This document shows, in pieces, positions 47,101-56,754 of a stretch of 64,000 nucleotides of DNA. A program made the position numbers and the translations under genes. Under the pieces are notes generated by a model. That model was given only the letters and a program-made list of their open reading frames with translations, was not told the DNA's origin and did no database searches. The stretch's first letter is position 1. Each line of letters starts with the position of its first letter. This stretch comes from Amylostereum areolatum (lineage: Eukaryota; Basidiomycota; Agaricomycetes; Russulales; Stereaceae): assembly GCA_012932865.1 (NCBI GenBank), contig SAXG01000047.1:62001-126000 (forward strand). The letters run 5' to 3'.

Positions 47101-47180
47101 TCGTAGACAGCCACAGATAAGTAATGCTGACCTTGTTGACCTTGGGTGGAGGAAGAGGTTGGTGACCCGGAGTCACTACG
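44172..47180 (-). CDS. DUF6535 multi-pass membrane protein, copy B
   Basis: The main exon 46811-44172 begins AGLYSASLTAFIVESYQNLQ. Upstream exons are 47078-46870 (DYDEGADQLWTAYVTEAESH, KDDMESIIIF) and one ending at 47132 (GYESKDGHRVQTPSRSDSGS). The first coding exon is not resolved: no in-frame ATG lies upstream of about 47200. Membrane segments match copy A (FMSLVFSLSAVLFATFVQQW, LIHISLFLFFIGLAEFLF, IWTTVMISISAALYIWTM). The cytosolic part aligns along its length with copy A, with an extra acidic insert (EYLEAEDEKDDLVNQEDVDH) and a shorter end. Intron 2 interrupts the same codon context (IIIF/AGLYSAS) in both copies, so they arose by duplication of an intron-containing gene. Role unknown. Confidence 0.88.
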
Positions 47181-48247
47181 CGACGGGGTTTGAACACGGT
47201 GGCCGTCTTTAGACTCGTAACCAGTTTGATCTAACAAGCCACTGACGAATGAGTAGTGTTGTTACAAGGTCACGATTTCGAAGGACTGGCCTCGAGCATG
47301 TTAGCGACCACAGCGCACAAAAGCATGGTAGGTGTAGAGACTGGGAAAACTCGTCGTTTCGTTGGCGGGTTTTGCGCGAACAAATGCTGACATCGCATTT
47401 CTTCCCGATAGAGTCGTTTCTCCGTCACATGACGTGGTCAAGCTCAGAGCTTTCGGCGCGTCGCGTCGCTGTCTTTCATTTACTATCTTAGTATCTATCT
47501 GTCTACGATGTGTAGCCCTCCAATACAACCAGAGTTCCCGCGAAGTTCGACCCACCTGCTTCATCCGGCATATTCACTCGCTCCGATGACACATTCTGTC
47601 CCATCGAACGACCACCAATCCGTCAGCCACCCCGCAAACTCGGTCCAAGACGAAAAGCCCTCGACACGGCCTGTCGGAAATTTGGGAATCGACTTATAAT
47701 TAATGATAATGACGAAAAGGGCCATAATTGAGGCCGCAAAATTATCATAATGATCATAGAGACTTCCTTGCTGATAATATACCCCTTTCGGCATTATAAG
47801 GAACATTACTAGGGAGGGCCGTTGCCCTGATCAGGCCATGATGATCGGCTTGACACGGATCGCAAAAGGAGCAGACCTGATCATCACGATCAGGCCTTAT
47901 CAGAAGCTCCCACTCTTACCCGCTCCCACCCGTTCTTATCTTACTGTTCTACTAGTACTGATACTACCTTATTTCTATTAGTATTACTATCTTACTACTA
48001 CTCCCTTACTATTGCTACCTTATACTACTGATTCATTTACGTTCACACTGATATAGTACTTCGATGACATATTACATAAGGATATCACATGCTTACCTAC
48101 ATTGGTACATTAGAGTGGGTATACCGGGAGTCGAACCCGTACAAGCTTAGTACAACTTACAAGATCAGTATAGCAAAACCACTAAGCCACCATGTCTTTT
48201 GTTATAGAAGAATCCAACTACAATATATTTGGTCTTTCATAGCCAGT
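47181..48247. other. Intergenic with an AT-rich block at 47690-48247
   Basis: 47181-47600 holds nothing recognisable apart from the possible 5' end of DUF6535 copy B. From 47690 composition drops sharply to AT-rich with short inverted units (ATGATAAT/ATTATCAT around 47700-47750; CCTGATCAGG-like units at 47830-47900) and runs of TACTAT/CTTACTA. This looks like inserted DNA (mobile-element end or organelle-derived). Confidence 0.45.
48118..48196 (-). other. tRNA-like remnant
   Basis: On minus, GGCTTAGTGGTTTTGC resembles a D arm, TCTTGTAAG an anticodon loop and CGGGTTCGACTCCCG a T arm. The acceptor strands do not pair and the anticodon stem is poor, so it is at best a pseudogene or organelle-derived fragment within the AT-rich block. 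Confidence 0.25.
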
Positions 48248-49947
48248 TTAGACCTGCAGTCCCTCATCAAAATCCGTGAGGCTCATTGAAAGCCGATGCA
48301 AAATAAATCTATGCAACAGACAATCTATGTACATACACAACCACACCCACAGATCACTTTTTATGAGCACTCCGACGTTTCCCGCCAACAACGGCCACCG
48401 TCGCTGCTGGGGGTGCTCCCTCGGGGGGTATCGCATTCCGGGCGTCTCGTCGTTGCTGTCACCATCGATGTCCATAACGTCCTCCTCCTCATCCACGATC
48501 CGAAGGTCATCCATAGTCAGCCCGGGTTTCCTCAGAGCTGGTTTGGTGTCCTCGGGCGGTGCCGCCGGTGCCGGGACACCCATCTCCGTCTCCAGTGCAT
48601 GCTCCACAAACGACAATATATGCTCCGGCTTGCTGAGGATATTCGTCGACGATGAGCCCGCCGCCATCTGTGTCAGCATCTGCATGACAAGTTGGAGATA
48701 AACTAGCGGCCTGTGGCACCACGACTATCAGTACGTAGCAGGAACGAAGAACTTGAAAGGGACCCACTGCATGGGATCCTCATCTTTCGCCGCCTTGCTC
48801 TCCCTGTACGCCTGCAGAAACCTCACAAACACTTCAGAGACCACCTTCGCCCTCTCCAGCGCCTTCAAGAACCACACGAGATGTGCCGGGTCGGGCCTCA
48901 AACCCAGAAAATTTGCGTCCACGTCCATCTCACCATCCTCCTCTGCGCGCTTGCTAAGGGTCTCAGGCGTGAAGAGTGCGAGTGACGGTTCTCGGTTGAG
49001 CTTGCAAGGCTGGTGAACAAGGCCACGCCATGGAAGAGGGGGAGAGAACCTACTGTTCGACGCGCTTTGAGCTCGCCTGCGATGTCCGTCATCCAGATCC
49101 TGCCTTGGTCCTCGACGCACGTCCAAAGGATTGCCACCACTTCCTCCGAGGCGACCACCCGTCCCCACCTGAGCAGCAATCCACGCACGCCCTTGCGCAC
49201 CGCCGGGTCGCCCGCTTTCGTCCGCCCGAGCGCAGCGTAGATGGCGTAGAGCACCGGTGCGATGGGGGACAGCAGCGTGAATATGAGGGTTGGGGAGGGG
49301 TCTGTGTTGGTGAGAAACGTTTGGAGCGTTTGGAGCGTGGATGACGGAGAGGACGTCGAGGGATCGAGAGGGGATGTGAGGAGGTTGTAGTCATTGGTCG
49401 TGTCGGTGAGGTCGATGATTCTGGGACCAGGGGGTGTACGGGCGGTGGGCTTGAAAAGCCAGTTGGTTTGGACGCGGGCAAGGAGGCCCCATTTGACGAT
49501 GATGGAGAGCAGCGTGCGGAGCTGGGTGATGTCCCGCGTACCGATCTTGGGAGCCTCTACGGGCCCGTCGTCGCGAGCCTTCTGGCTGGTGGATGGCCTC
49601 GCCGTCATCGTCGTCGCCGCCTCAGCCTCCATTATGAGCGCGTCCTCGTCGAGGATCTGTTGAACGTGTGACACAATGGCGAGCGCTTCGACGGCGGTCT
49701 CTCGTTGGACTTGCTCGAGGGTGGCCGAGTTGGTGGGCATCCTCATCCCCATTCCGGGACTGAAGAGACCGAAAACCCGGTTCTAGGGTGGAAGGTGGTT
49801 AGACAGACAGGTAGATAGAAGTGCCAGAGTACCGCGACGTACGAATGTGTCCTCGATTGTTCTCCCTGTAAAGCGATGTCCCCTAGATGACGTATGGGCT
49901 CTGAGGGCCTCGGCGGGGAAGGTGGTGAGGAAGAGTTGAGGATTCAT
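48248..49947 (-). CDS. Rtp1/TANGO6-like protein, apparently 3'-truncated
   Basis: ATG 49947 opens MNPQLFLTTFPAEALRAHTS to TIEDTF. A GTACGT intron leads to NRVFGLFSPGMGMRMPTNSA (from about 49788). The block GTRDITQLRTLLSIIVKW with RIIDLTDTTNDYNLL resembles, from memory, basidiomycete Rtp1 (TANGO6), a HEAT-type factor for RNA polymerase II nuclear import. Then comes CVEDQGRIWMTDIAGELKAR, a GTAGGT intron, FLGLRPDPAHLVWFLKALER, and after another intron LVMQMLTQMAAGSSSTNILS, an acidic linker (VDEEEDVMDIDGDSNDETPG) and a non-conserved tail to TAA 48248-48250. The C-terminal HEAT region expected of Rtp1 is missing, and the AT-rich block starts just beyond. Identity is moderate; coding status is strong. 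Confidence 0.55.
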
Positions 49948-50749
49948 AGACCCCATGCGATGTCAGTGACTGCTGTTCCTTCATAAGCCATGTGAGGACT
50001 GCGTCGTCGCGACACCGGGCACGCCATTATCTATAGCGACAGATGCGCTGGCATCAGGGAAACCCCCCCATAGTTATTTTTGGTAATGGTTTCCCGGTTT
50101 GGCCACGACGCGGCAGAGCAAGCATGGCCAAACAGAAGTCGAGTGTGCGCGAGGTGCTGCCGCCCTACCACCTTCCACCGAGATTTTTAGAGTTGAATAC
50201 TTTATAGGTTGCGATTTATACTATATTACTTTACATCTGTGAGCTTGAAACAACGAAAACGACTGAGTGGGCACGACTGCTACACGCACGAGTTCACATC
50301 CGAAAATTTCCTAATTAGGACGTCGACGCGAGACGCGCTGGCTGTGGGCACCTCCGAGACTGTTTTTGTTGTAGCTCTCAAACTATTGCTCATGTACAGA
50401 AGACAGTTATATGCGAATGATCAGTATAGAAATGCGATTCTGAGAGTATCAAGATCATATTTTTTTTGCGAGTTTTTGCAGGGGTGGTCTGCAGAGCTCA
50501 ACCCCCCCTGTTCATGCTTTTTTGACCATTCAGTGATATTCCAAAGACAGAGGAGCACAGAACATGATGTATTCAACTTTATGGTACATATACAATGCAT
50601 AGAATAGGTGATCTACATAGAACCAGAGGATCCCAGAAAGAAAACACCCCTCCTGCTCAAAAAAGCGCCAGCATCCACCCTCCTCCTGAGACTGCCTGAC
50701 CGCCTATCATTCAAGTGGAGGGAGCACGAGCAGGGACACGGAGGCATTC
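49948..50749. other. Intergenic; one weak open frame
   Basis: A 132-codon frame at 50209-50607 has no domain and unremarkable composition; I do not call it. No RNA gene or repeat seen before the GC-rich tract begins near 50750. Confidence 0.35.
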
Positions 50750-51720
50750 GTGGTCCGTGCGTTCGTCGGGCGCGGAGACGAAGGGAGCGGACGCCGATAG
50801 GGAGCCGTGCGCGTGGAGGGTGAGGCCTAGGAGTTTGCAACTGACAGTGCTTGCGCGGGAGGGCTGTCGGGTAGGCCAGCATGGCGTCGTCTGGGAACGA
50901 CGGATGGGCGCGGGGGCACGTCAAGGGATGGGATTCGGTGTCGAGCGCGGGTGGCCTTGCGCATCGAGCGCGGAGGGCCGTGTGCGTCAAGTGTGCGCGG
51001 GCGTGTTGAGCGTGAGCGGCTGTGCGCAACGAGCGAGTGGGCGCGTCGGGCACGTGCGGGCGGGCGCATCGAGCGCGGGCGCGGGCGCGGGCGCGGGCGT
51101 CGGGCGTCGGGCGTCGAGGGCGCGCGGGGATAGGCGACGAGGGAGCACATCGAGGGAGGGGACGAGGGACGGGACGAAGGAGGGGGCGCGGGCGTGTCGA
51201 GGGCGGGGATGCGGGCGAGGACGCGGGCGCGTCGAGGACGAGGAGGGCGGGGCCGAGGGCGGGTGCGTGAGCATCGTGGACGCCGGCGGTTCGAGGGCGC
51301 GGGGGTGGGCGTGGACCGTGCAGGCGTGAGCAGGTTGAGGGCGCGTGCGCATGGTTGTTGAGGGCGTGTGCGCGCGGGCGTTGAGGACGCGGGCGTGCGG
51401 GCGTTGAGGACGCGGGCGTGCGGGCGTTGAGGACGCGGGCGTGCGGGCGCTGAGCGCGAGGGCGTGGGTGTGGAGGGAGGGCGGGCGAGCGCGTGCGCGC
51501 GGGGGGGACGGCGGGAGGAACGCGTGCGAGGACGCATGCACGGGGGAGGAGGTCTTGGACGCGTTGGAGGGTTGGCGCGGAGGCGGAGGCATTGGAGCGG
51601 GGACGGCGCGGTTCCATGCGCGTCTGGGACCCGTACGTGTTGAGGGGCACGCGTGGACGGTAGCGGCGGCGAGGATAGGGGCGAGGGTACATTCGCGTCA
51701 TGGGCCTGTGCGCATATGCG
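50750..51720. repeat. GC-rich low-complexity tract
   Basis: About 1 kb strongly enriched in GGGCG/GCGGGCG words on plus. It keeps long Arg/Pro/Ala/Thr frames open on both strands at once, which is a composition effect. No conserved motif occurs, so I treat it as minisatellite-derived rather than coding. Confidence 0.7.
51375..51465. repeat. 23-bp minisatellite, about four units
   Basis: Unit starting CGGGCGTTGAGGACG and ending GGGCGTG: exact at 51375-51397, 51398-51420 and 51421-51443, with a diverged fourth unit after. A period of 23 is not a multiple of 3, which argues against a coding origin. Confidence 0.85.
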
Positions 51721-51978
51721 TGTGGGGTTGACGAAGGTGGGGGGTTTTGCGAGAGGGTGTCGGAGAACTTCGAGGGTTCTTGTACATCGCACTGCGGACT
51801 TGGCATGAACGGCCGTCAGAATTCAGAGCGCTCGGGAGATGCGGATGACGCACCTAGCGAGCTCCCCGATGCTCTCACTCCCTCGTTACCTTCACCTTCG
51901 CTTCCCTCGACTTGGAGGACTTCGGACTTGCGATTCCAGGCGTCGGTGTTGAACGTTGTTGACGCGTTTGCATCGAGA

Positions 51979-52052
51979 CCGCACGGACGGAGCCGCACGG
52001 ACGGAGCTTGCGTCACCGTGACGAGCCATCACGCTGGCCGCGAGCATATAAG
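51979..52052 (+). promoter_or_regulatory. Promoter-like module: direct repeat, CRE-like palindrome, TATA
   Basis: A 14-bp unit CCGCACGGACGGAG occurs twice in tandem (about 51979-52006). CGTCACCGTGACG, a CRE/ATF-like inverted site, follows at 52011-52023, then ATATAAG at 52046-52052 and a long CT-rich stretch to 52145. No convincing gene follows. Confidence 0.45.
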
Positions 52053-52596
52053 CCGGAGTTTTCCGAGTCGTCGTCTGTCGTCTCTTTCCCCGTTTCTCTT
52101 CCTTGTCCCCACTCTCCTCCTCCGTTTCCTCCCTTCTTTCACTGCCCTTGTCTCTTGCCTACTGCTTCTTACGCCTCACCGCATCTGCCGAGTTCGCGCC
52201 GCCTTCCGGCGCATTTTCTTCGGGTTCGCTCCCGACCCTTTCTCGTCGCGCGCGTTTACGGGCACTTTCCCGTTTAGTTTACGGCATCAGGTGCGTCGCT
52301 TACCCGAGTTCGTGCCGTCCGCTGGCTGACTCTGCTAGCATGTTCTTTAGGACTACAACCGGGAGCTTTGGAGAGCCGGAGCCGGTGAGTCGATCGTCAT
52401 ATCTCGCTTGTGTCCATCTTGCTGACCTCATTCTTTTTAGTCATGCCTTATTGTTTCAGCGGTGTTGGGATTTGTTCTTTCTTGACTTTGATTATGTAAT
52501 AATACTGTATACTTTATGGATTAATATTATAAATTTATTGATAAGCTTGGTTATATAAGCCTGATAATTGACATGCAAATGGATATTTATAATCTG
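52053..52596. other. CT-rich leader then AT-rich spacer, no gene
   Basis: A short ATG frame MFFRTTTGSFGEPEP at about 52340-52385 ends at a GTGAGT-like donor, but no downstream exon is found. 52480-52560 is very AT-rich. Confidence 0.35.
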
Positions 52597-52811
52597 CAAT
52601 TACCTTTAATTACTGTGGCTACCTGCCTGCCTTATTCTAGGGGTGTTTGGGATGGTAATTGAAGGTAATTGAATCAATGACAAGTAACTATGCTCAAGTA
52701 AAAAAAATAACTCAGGCTGACCTACGTAATTTGCTGTAATTACCAATTTCCAGTAACTGACGGTAATTGATGGTAACTGAGCACAATTACGGTCAATTAC
52801 CTTCAATAACT
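52597..52811. repeat. Cluster of GGTAATTG-type inverted repeats
   Basis: GGTAATTGAAGGTAATTGA at 52654-52672 is mirrored by TCAATTACCTTCAATAAC at about 52793-52810. Between and beside them are further GTAATTAC/GGTAATTG units (52597-52615, 52735-52760). The whole could fold into a stem and resembles the end of a small non-autonomous element. Confidence 0.5.
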
Positions 52812-53332
52812 AGGGGGTAGGATCCCTGATGGGTACTGCTGCACTCTTTGAAGAGCGAGCCTTCACTCCGCGCGAGGAAGACGACGGGCGTTGGCTTCTG
52901 CATCATCGCGCACGGGTCAACACAGGATAAATGACAAGGATAGTGCAGCTGTTTTGACGCTGCTCGTCGTGGAGGAGTTGAATCTGAGGTTGTGGTGTGG
53001 ATCGACTGGGAGAGAATCGATCGGGTATGGCAGAAGAGGGTCTGACGTATGGGATCAGGCGTAGGATGAGGAACCTCTGAGCTTGTCGTAGGTGCCATCC
53101 TTTCTGCATGATCAAGTGGATGTGAGGAAAAGCACGAGAGTGAGTCAGTTGAAGATGCACCAGACACCTTTCGTCTGAGATCCTCCTCATAGAGTTGTTT
53201 GCCTTGTTCTGCTGCATGCTTTTTGCCACGAGCCTTCTCGTGGTTTGTCAAACCCTCTCCTGGCGCGAACAGGCGACTGCAGTGACGACGGGGCACCTTA
53301 TCCTTCGTTGATGTTGGATTTCGGGTGGCCAT
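52793..53332 (-). CDS. Remnant of a zinc-finger, transposon-like protein
   Basis: The frame from ATG 53332 reads MATRNPTSTKDKVPRRHCSR, then GLTNHEKARGKKHAAEQGKQ. This resembles a short C2HC/C2H2 finger found at the start of Agaricomycete transposon proteins, but two expected cysteines would be arginines (TGC to CGC). The rest is Ser/Thr/Pro-rich without motif. It sits between AATTAC/TAATTG repeat units. The assignment is tentative. Confidence 0.3.
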   Translation of the reverse strand: MATRNPTSTKDKVPRRHCSRLFAPGEGLTNHEKARGKKHAAEQGKQLYEEDLRRKVSGASSTDSLSCFSSHPLDHAERMAPTTSSEVPHPTPDPIRQTLFCHTRSILSQSIHTTTSDSTPPRRAASKQLHYPCHLSCVDPCAMMQKPTPVVFLARSEGSLFKECSSTHQGSYPLVIEGN

Positions 53333-55212
53333 TGATCTTGGTGCACAAGGGATGAGATCAAAGGGTAGGAAAGACGAATGAAGATGGTGAAAAACAGTTG
53401 GAAAAGCAAAGGGATACAATATGTACAGAGACGGCGATGATACGTGACCCTACGAGGTGCAGAAGGGTGTGGGGAAGGCGGATACGAACGAGAACGACGG
53501 TTCATCCAACGTTCATTGAATCGCTGATCAGCCGCAGATAATTGCCAGCGATGCTTGGTAATCAGGCGGTCACGCTGATCAGCCACGAATAATTGCAGGT
53601 TCTAATTACCAGCACTTGTAAGGCTTTTCTGGAGCGGATAATGACATTTATCAGGGACTTATGAGCCAAACCCCTGATAAGTCCGAATCCGTTTTTCCGA
53701 CACCGGCAGCTTCGGATCCTGCAACACGGCCACTCAAAATTATGTGTCCTCCGGCGGTCCAGCTATGCTTGCACGACCTGGCGCAGAGATCAAGTTACAG
53801 TGGCCATCGACATCCTTCGCAATCGACTCCGGCATATGCACAGCCCTAGTGCAACCTTCATATCCCCAACCGTGCCATCGACCCCGCATTCAATGTTCAA
53901 CTTGGAAGATTCCCCTGGCTATTCAAATACTCCCCCAACTCCTTAGTATTCCTGGTCCAGGCCGGTCCTCGCGCGACTTGGTGAGATGTCGCTTCGGTCT
54001 CCTGAAACCAGTTGGTCCAGACTCCGCAGGGGAATCGCAGTCACTCTTCATGTGGGATGTCCCGAAAGGATCGCAGCTTGCTGGGCCTATGGGTGTGCAT
54101 CAATCATCCATTTCTCAAGTGGCTTTTAGCCCGGGCGGAGATCTGGTAGCATCGTGTGCGGATGACAATAGCGTCTGCATTTGGGATATACGCACTGAAA
54201 CTGCGATTCACAGGCTTATGGAAGGGCACTCCGACTCGGCATCGTCGGTTGCCTTCTCACTGGACAGACAATATCTCGCCAGTTGTGCAGAAGACAACAT
54301 GGTTGTCATCTGGGACGTCCAGAACGGTACCCAGGCGTTCAGATATTTTACAGGCCTTAGCAATCGTGTTGTTGCGCTGGTATGGTCCCCCGATTGCCAA
54401 TGGGTGGCAATAGGAGGTTACGACAGCACTGTCTGTCCAGGTTCACAACGTGAAGACCAGACAGGTGGTCGTCGCCCCCTTCGTGGGCCACCACGAAACG
54501 ATCATAGTTCTCACATTTTCATGGGATGGGCGCTACGTGATTTCGGGTGCCAAAGATAACACAGTACGTGTGTGGGACATGACCCCGAGGATGCTGAGTT
54601 GAACATCCCAATGGAGCGATAATCACCAGGACTGGGTCCATGCTGTTGCGGTCTCTCCCGATGGCTCTTTCATCGCTTTCGGGGCGGATGACAACAAGAT
54701 CTTCCTCCATGACATAGAAGCAATAGATGAATCATCCCCACGCATGGTGCTTGAGGGACACGAGAACTGGATTATTTGTATCTTGTTCACGCCCGATGGA
54801 AGGTACGTCCTCACCGGTTCATATGACGGCACTCTCCTCGTCTGGGATTGCAGCATGCCAAATCTACCCCAGATTTCCATCCATCGGGCTGCGGGATTGC
54901 GGGCCCTTGCAATATCACCAACAGGTCTCCAAATTGCGTGGGTTTTGGCCGACAAGAGCATCCGCATATACGATATCCGCGAAGATGCAGAGTTGATACT
55001 TGTTCAGACCTTTTCCGGTCATTCCAGCATGGTCAACGCCGTTGCGTATTTCCCAAATACCCCGTCTCAGACCGTCTCGGGGGCCGAAGATGGCACAGTA
55101 TCGACATGGAATATATCCAGCGGGAAGGCATTGGTCGATCCGTTTGCAGCGCATGAGGGCTCAACGCTGGCCGTCACAGTCACTCCAGATGGCAGCTGTA
55201 TCGTCTCCGCCG

Positions 55213-55222
55213 GACAAGATGG
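55213..55222. repeat. Target-site duplication, left copy
   Basis: GACAAGATGG, identical to 55965-55974 on the other side of the inserted element. Confidence 0.85.
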
Positions 55223-55964
55223 GGGACGTCGGGAAACTGGCACCAACTCCCACTTGGGAAGTGGGAAGTGGGAGTGGGAAGTGGGAAGTGGGAAATGCAA
55301 CTCCCACTTCCCAAACTCCCAAACTCCCACATTTTGGGAATTTGGGAAGTGGGAATTTGGGAATTTGGGAAGGCTTATATAGCCTCCCACCTGGCATCAT
55401 TTCCTCCTTTCCCCCCTCCTGTCGCTCTTCTGTTAACCCCACCGGTCCTCCCTCGCCTCGTGAACTCGACATCCGCACATCGTAGCATCGTTTACGGGTT
55501 AGATACCATTATATAAAGTTGTCATTAAAGTTATCTTAAATTATGCATGATGCCTCCGTGTCAACTCCTGAGATTATAAGGAACGGTGTGAAGTGTAGTA
55601 GGAGGTGCAGGTCAACTTTCGGAGGTGCCTCGTCATTGTATCGGAGGCTAGGGTTTACGTAAGTTCAAATCATATTTCATTCAAAGAGTCCCACCGCCGA
55701 CGCACAGACGACGAGGGCAATGGGGCATCGGGGAAACCTGCCGTCAAACTACTTCGGGCCTTATATACATACGCAAGAGACGGATATTTTTCCAAGCCGA
55801 AAGCTGCCGAAAGTCCCATGTTTCTCGGCAAAGGCCGCAAAACGTCCCAAATGTTTGTGGGAAAGCAATTTGGGAGTTGCATTTCACACATTTGGCTCTC
55901 GCGAAGTCCCACTTCCCACCTCCCAGTTCCCAAGTGGGATACGGTTCCAGTTTCTGGACGTTCT
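55223..55964. mobile_element. 742-bp TIR element (MITE-like) inside the WD40 gene
   Basis: The ends are imperfect inverted repeats: left GGGACGTCGGGAAACTGG, right (reverse complement) AGAACGTCCAGAAACTGG, both then sharing CCCACTTGGGAA and later GAAATGCAACTCCCA. About 55 bp pair at roughly 80 percent. The flanks are a 10-bp direct repeat. TGGGAAGTGGGA and its complement are iterated within the ends. Inside there is a TATATAG at about 55374, a pyrimidine-rich stretch and no transposase. TSD length and long TIRs suggest a Mutator-like non-autonomous element; this is inference. Confidence 0.82.
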
Positions 55965-55974
55965 GACAAGATGG
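55965..55974. repeat. Target-site duplication, right copy
   Basis: GACAAGATGG. Keeping only one copy of this word and removing the element rejoins the WD repeat as SAGQDG/TVRLWNAKTGEALL in frame. Confidence 0.85.
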
Positions 55975-56754
55975 CACGGTACGTCTCTGGAATGCCAAAA
56001 CAGGCGAGGCGCTCCTCCCCTATTTCACCGGACACGCGGGGTTGATTCATGCGATTCACATCTCGCGGGACGGCTCCCAAATCATCTCTGGCTCCCGAGA
56101 TGGGACTATCCGAATCTGGGACCGTATGTCAGGCGAACAGCTATGTCCGCCTTTGCGCGGGCACAAGGGCGCGGTGTTAGCTCTTGCTGTCTCCACAGAC
56201 GAGAAGCTCCTCGTCTCCGGAAGCGCGGACAAGAGTGTCGCACTCTGGAACGTGGACTTCACTCGCAAGATGATGCGGCCGGAGGTTTCGGAGCACAAGA
56301 TGATTGGGTCAAGATCTGTCTGTGCTATTGACGAAGAAGGAACGACTGGAGAAGGCATCGTCATAGACTCGGACGGCTGGCTGACCGGTGATGGACACAA
56401 GTTGCTCTGGGTGCCGCCACCGTCGAGGAAGGGTCTCTGTATTCCACCACAAACTGGAATACTGGGGGTGTCCGACTTATACCTCGATTTCCGCAAATTT
56501 GTACACGGGAAGGAGTGGGCGCGGTGTCACAAGAAGATTGAGGAAGTCGCCGATTAAAGAGCATGTACAAACCCACAACGTTACTGTATGACGAGACCGA
56601 AGTTTGTTGCTCTAAGTCCTAAGAGCGGTTATGGTTTGCGTTAGCCCCCCTTCCCATAGAACGCCAGTTAAGGCCACAACTTTAGCGACGCGAAAGGAAA
56701 GAATTATATTCTGTAAGTGTATCACGGTATGTCCGAAGCCTGCCAGAGATGATA

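Larger units (their letters stand above)
53744..56557 (+). pseudogene. WD40-repeat protein, interrupted
   Basis: WD repeats read SISQVAFSPGGDLVASCADD with NSVCIWDI, SASSVAFSLDRQYLASCAED with NMVVIWDV, IIVLTFSWDGRYVISGAKDN with TVRVWDM, and so on to GSRDGTIRIWDRMSG and SGSADKSVALWNVD. The ending LLWVPPPSRKG to LDFRKFVHGKEWARCHKK is the usual tail of Agaricomycete WD40 proteins. Three lesions disable it: a 4-bp CTGT duplication at 54429-54436, an in-frame TGA at 54600-54602, and a 742-bp element at 55223-55964. Otherwise the frame is continuous. Such proteins are beta-propeller scaffolds, often WD parts of NLR-like families, but no NACHT domain lies upstream here. The start is uncertain. Confidence 0.85.

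Noticed and set aside
48118..48196. Functional tRNA gene on minus
   Set aside because: The T arm looks good, but the acceptor strands do not pair and the anticodon stem has mismatches; kept only as a remnant.
50613..51806. Nearly 400-codon open frames rich in Arg/Pro/Ala/Thr
   Set aside because: Both strands are open at once, the sequence is a 23-bp-period minisatellite, and no motif is present.
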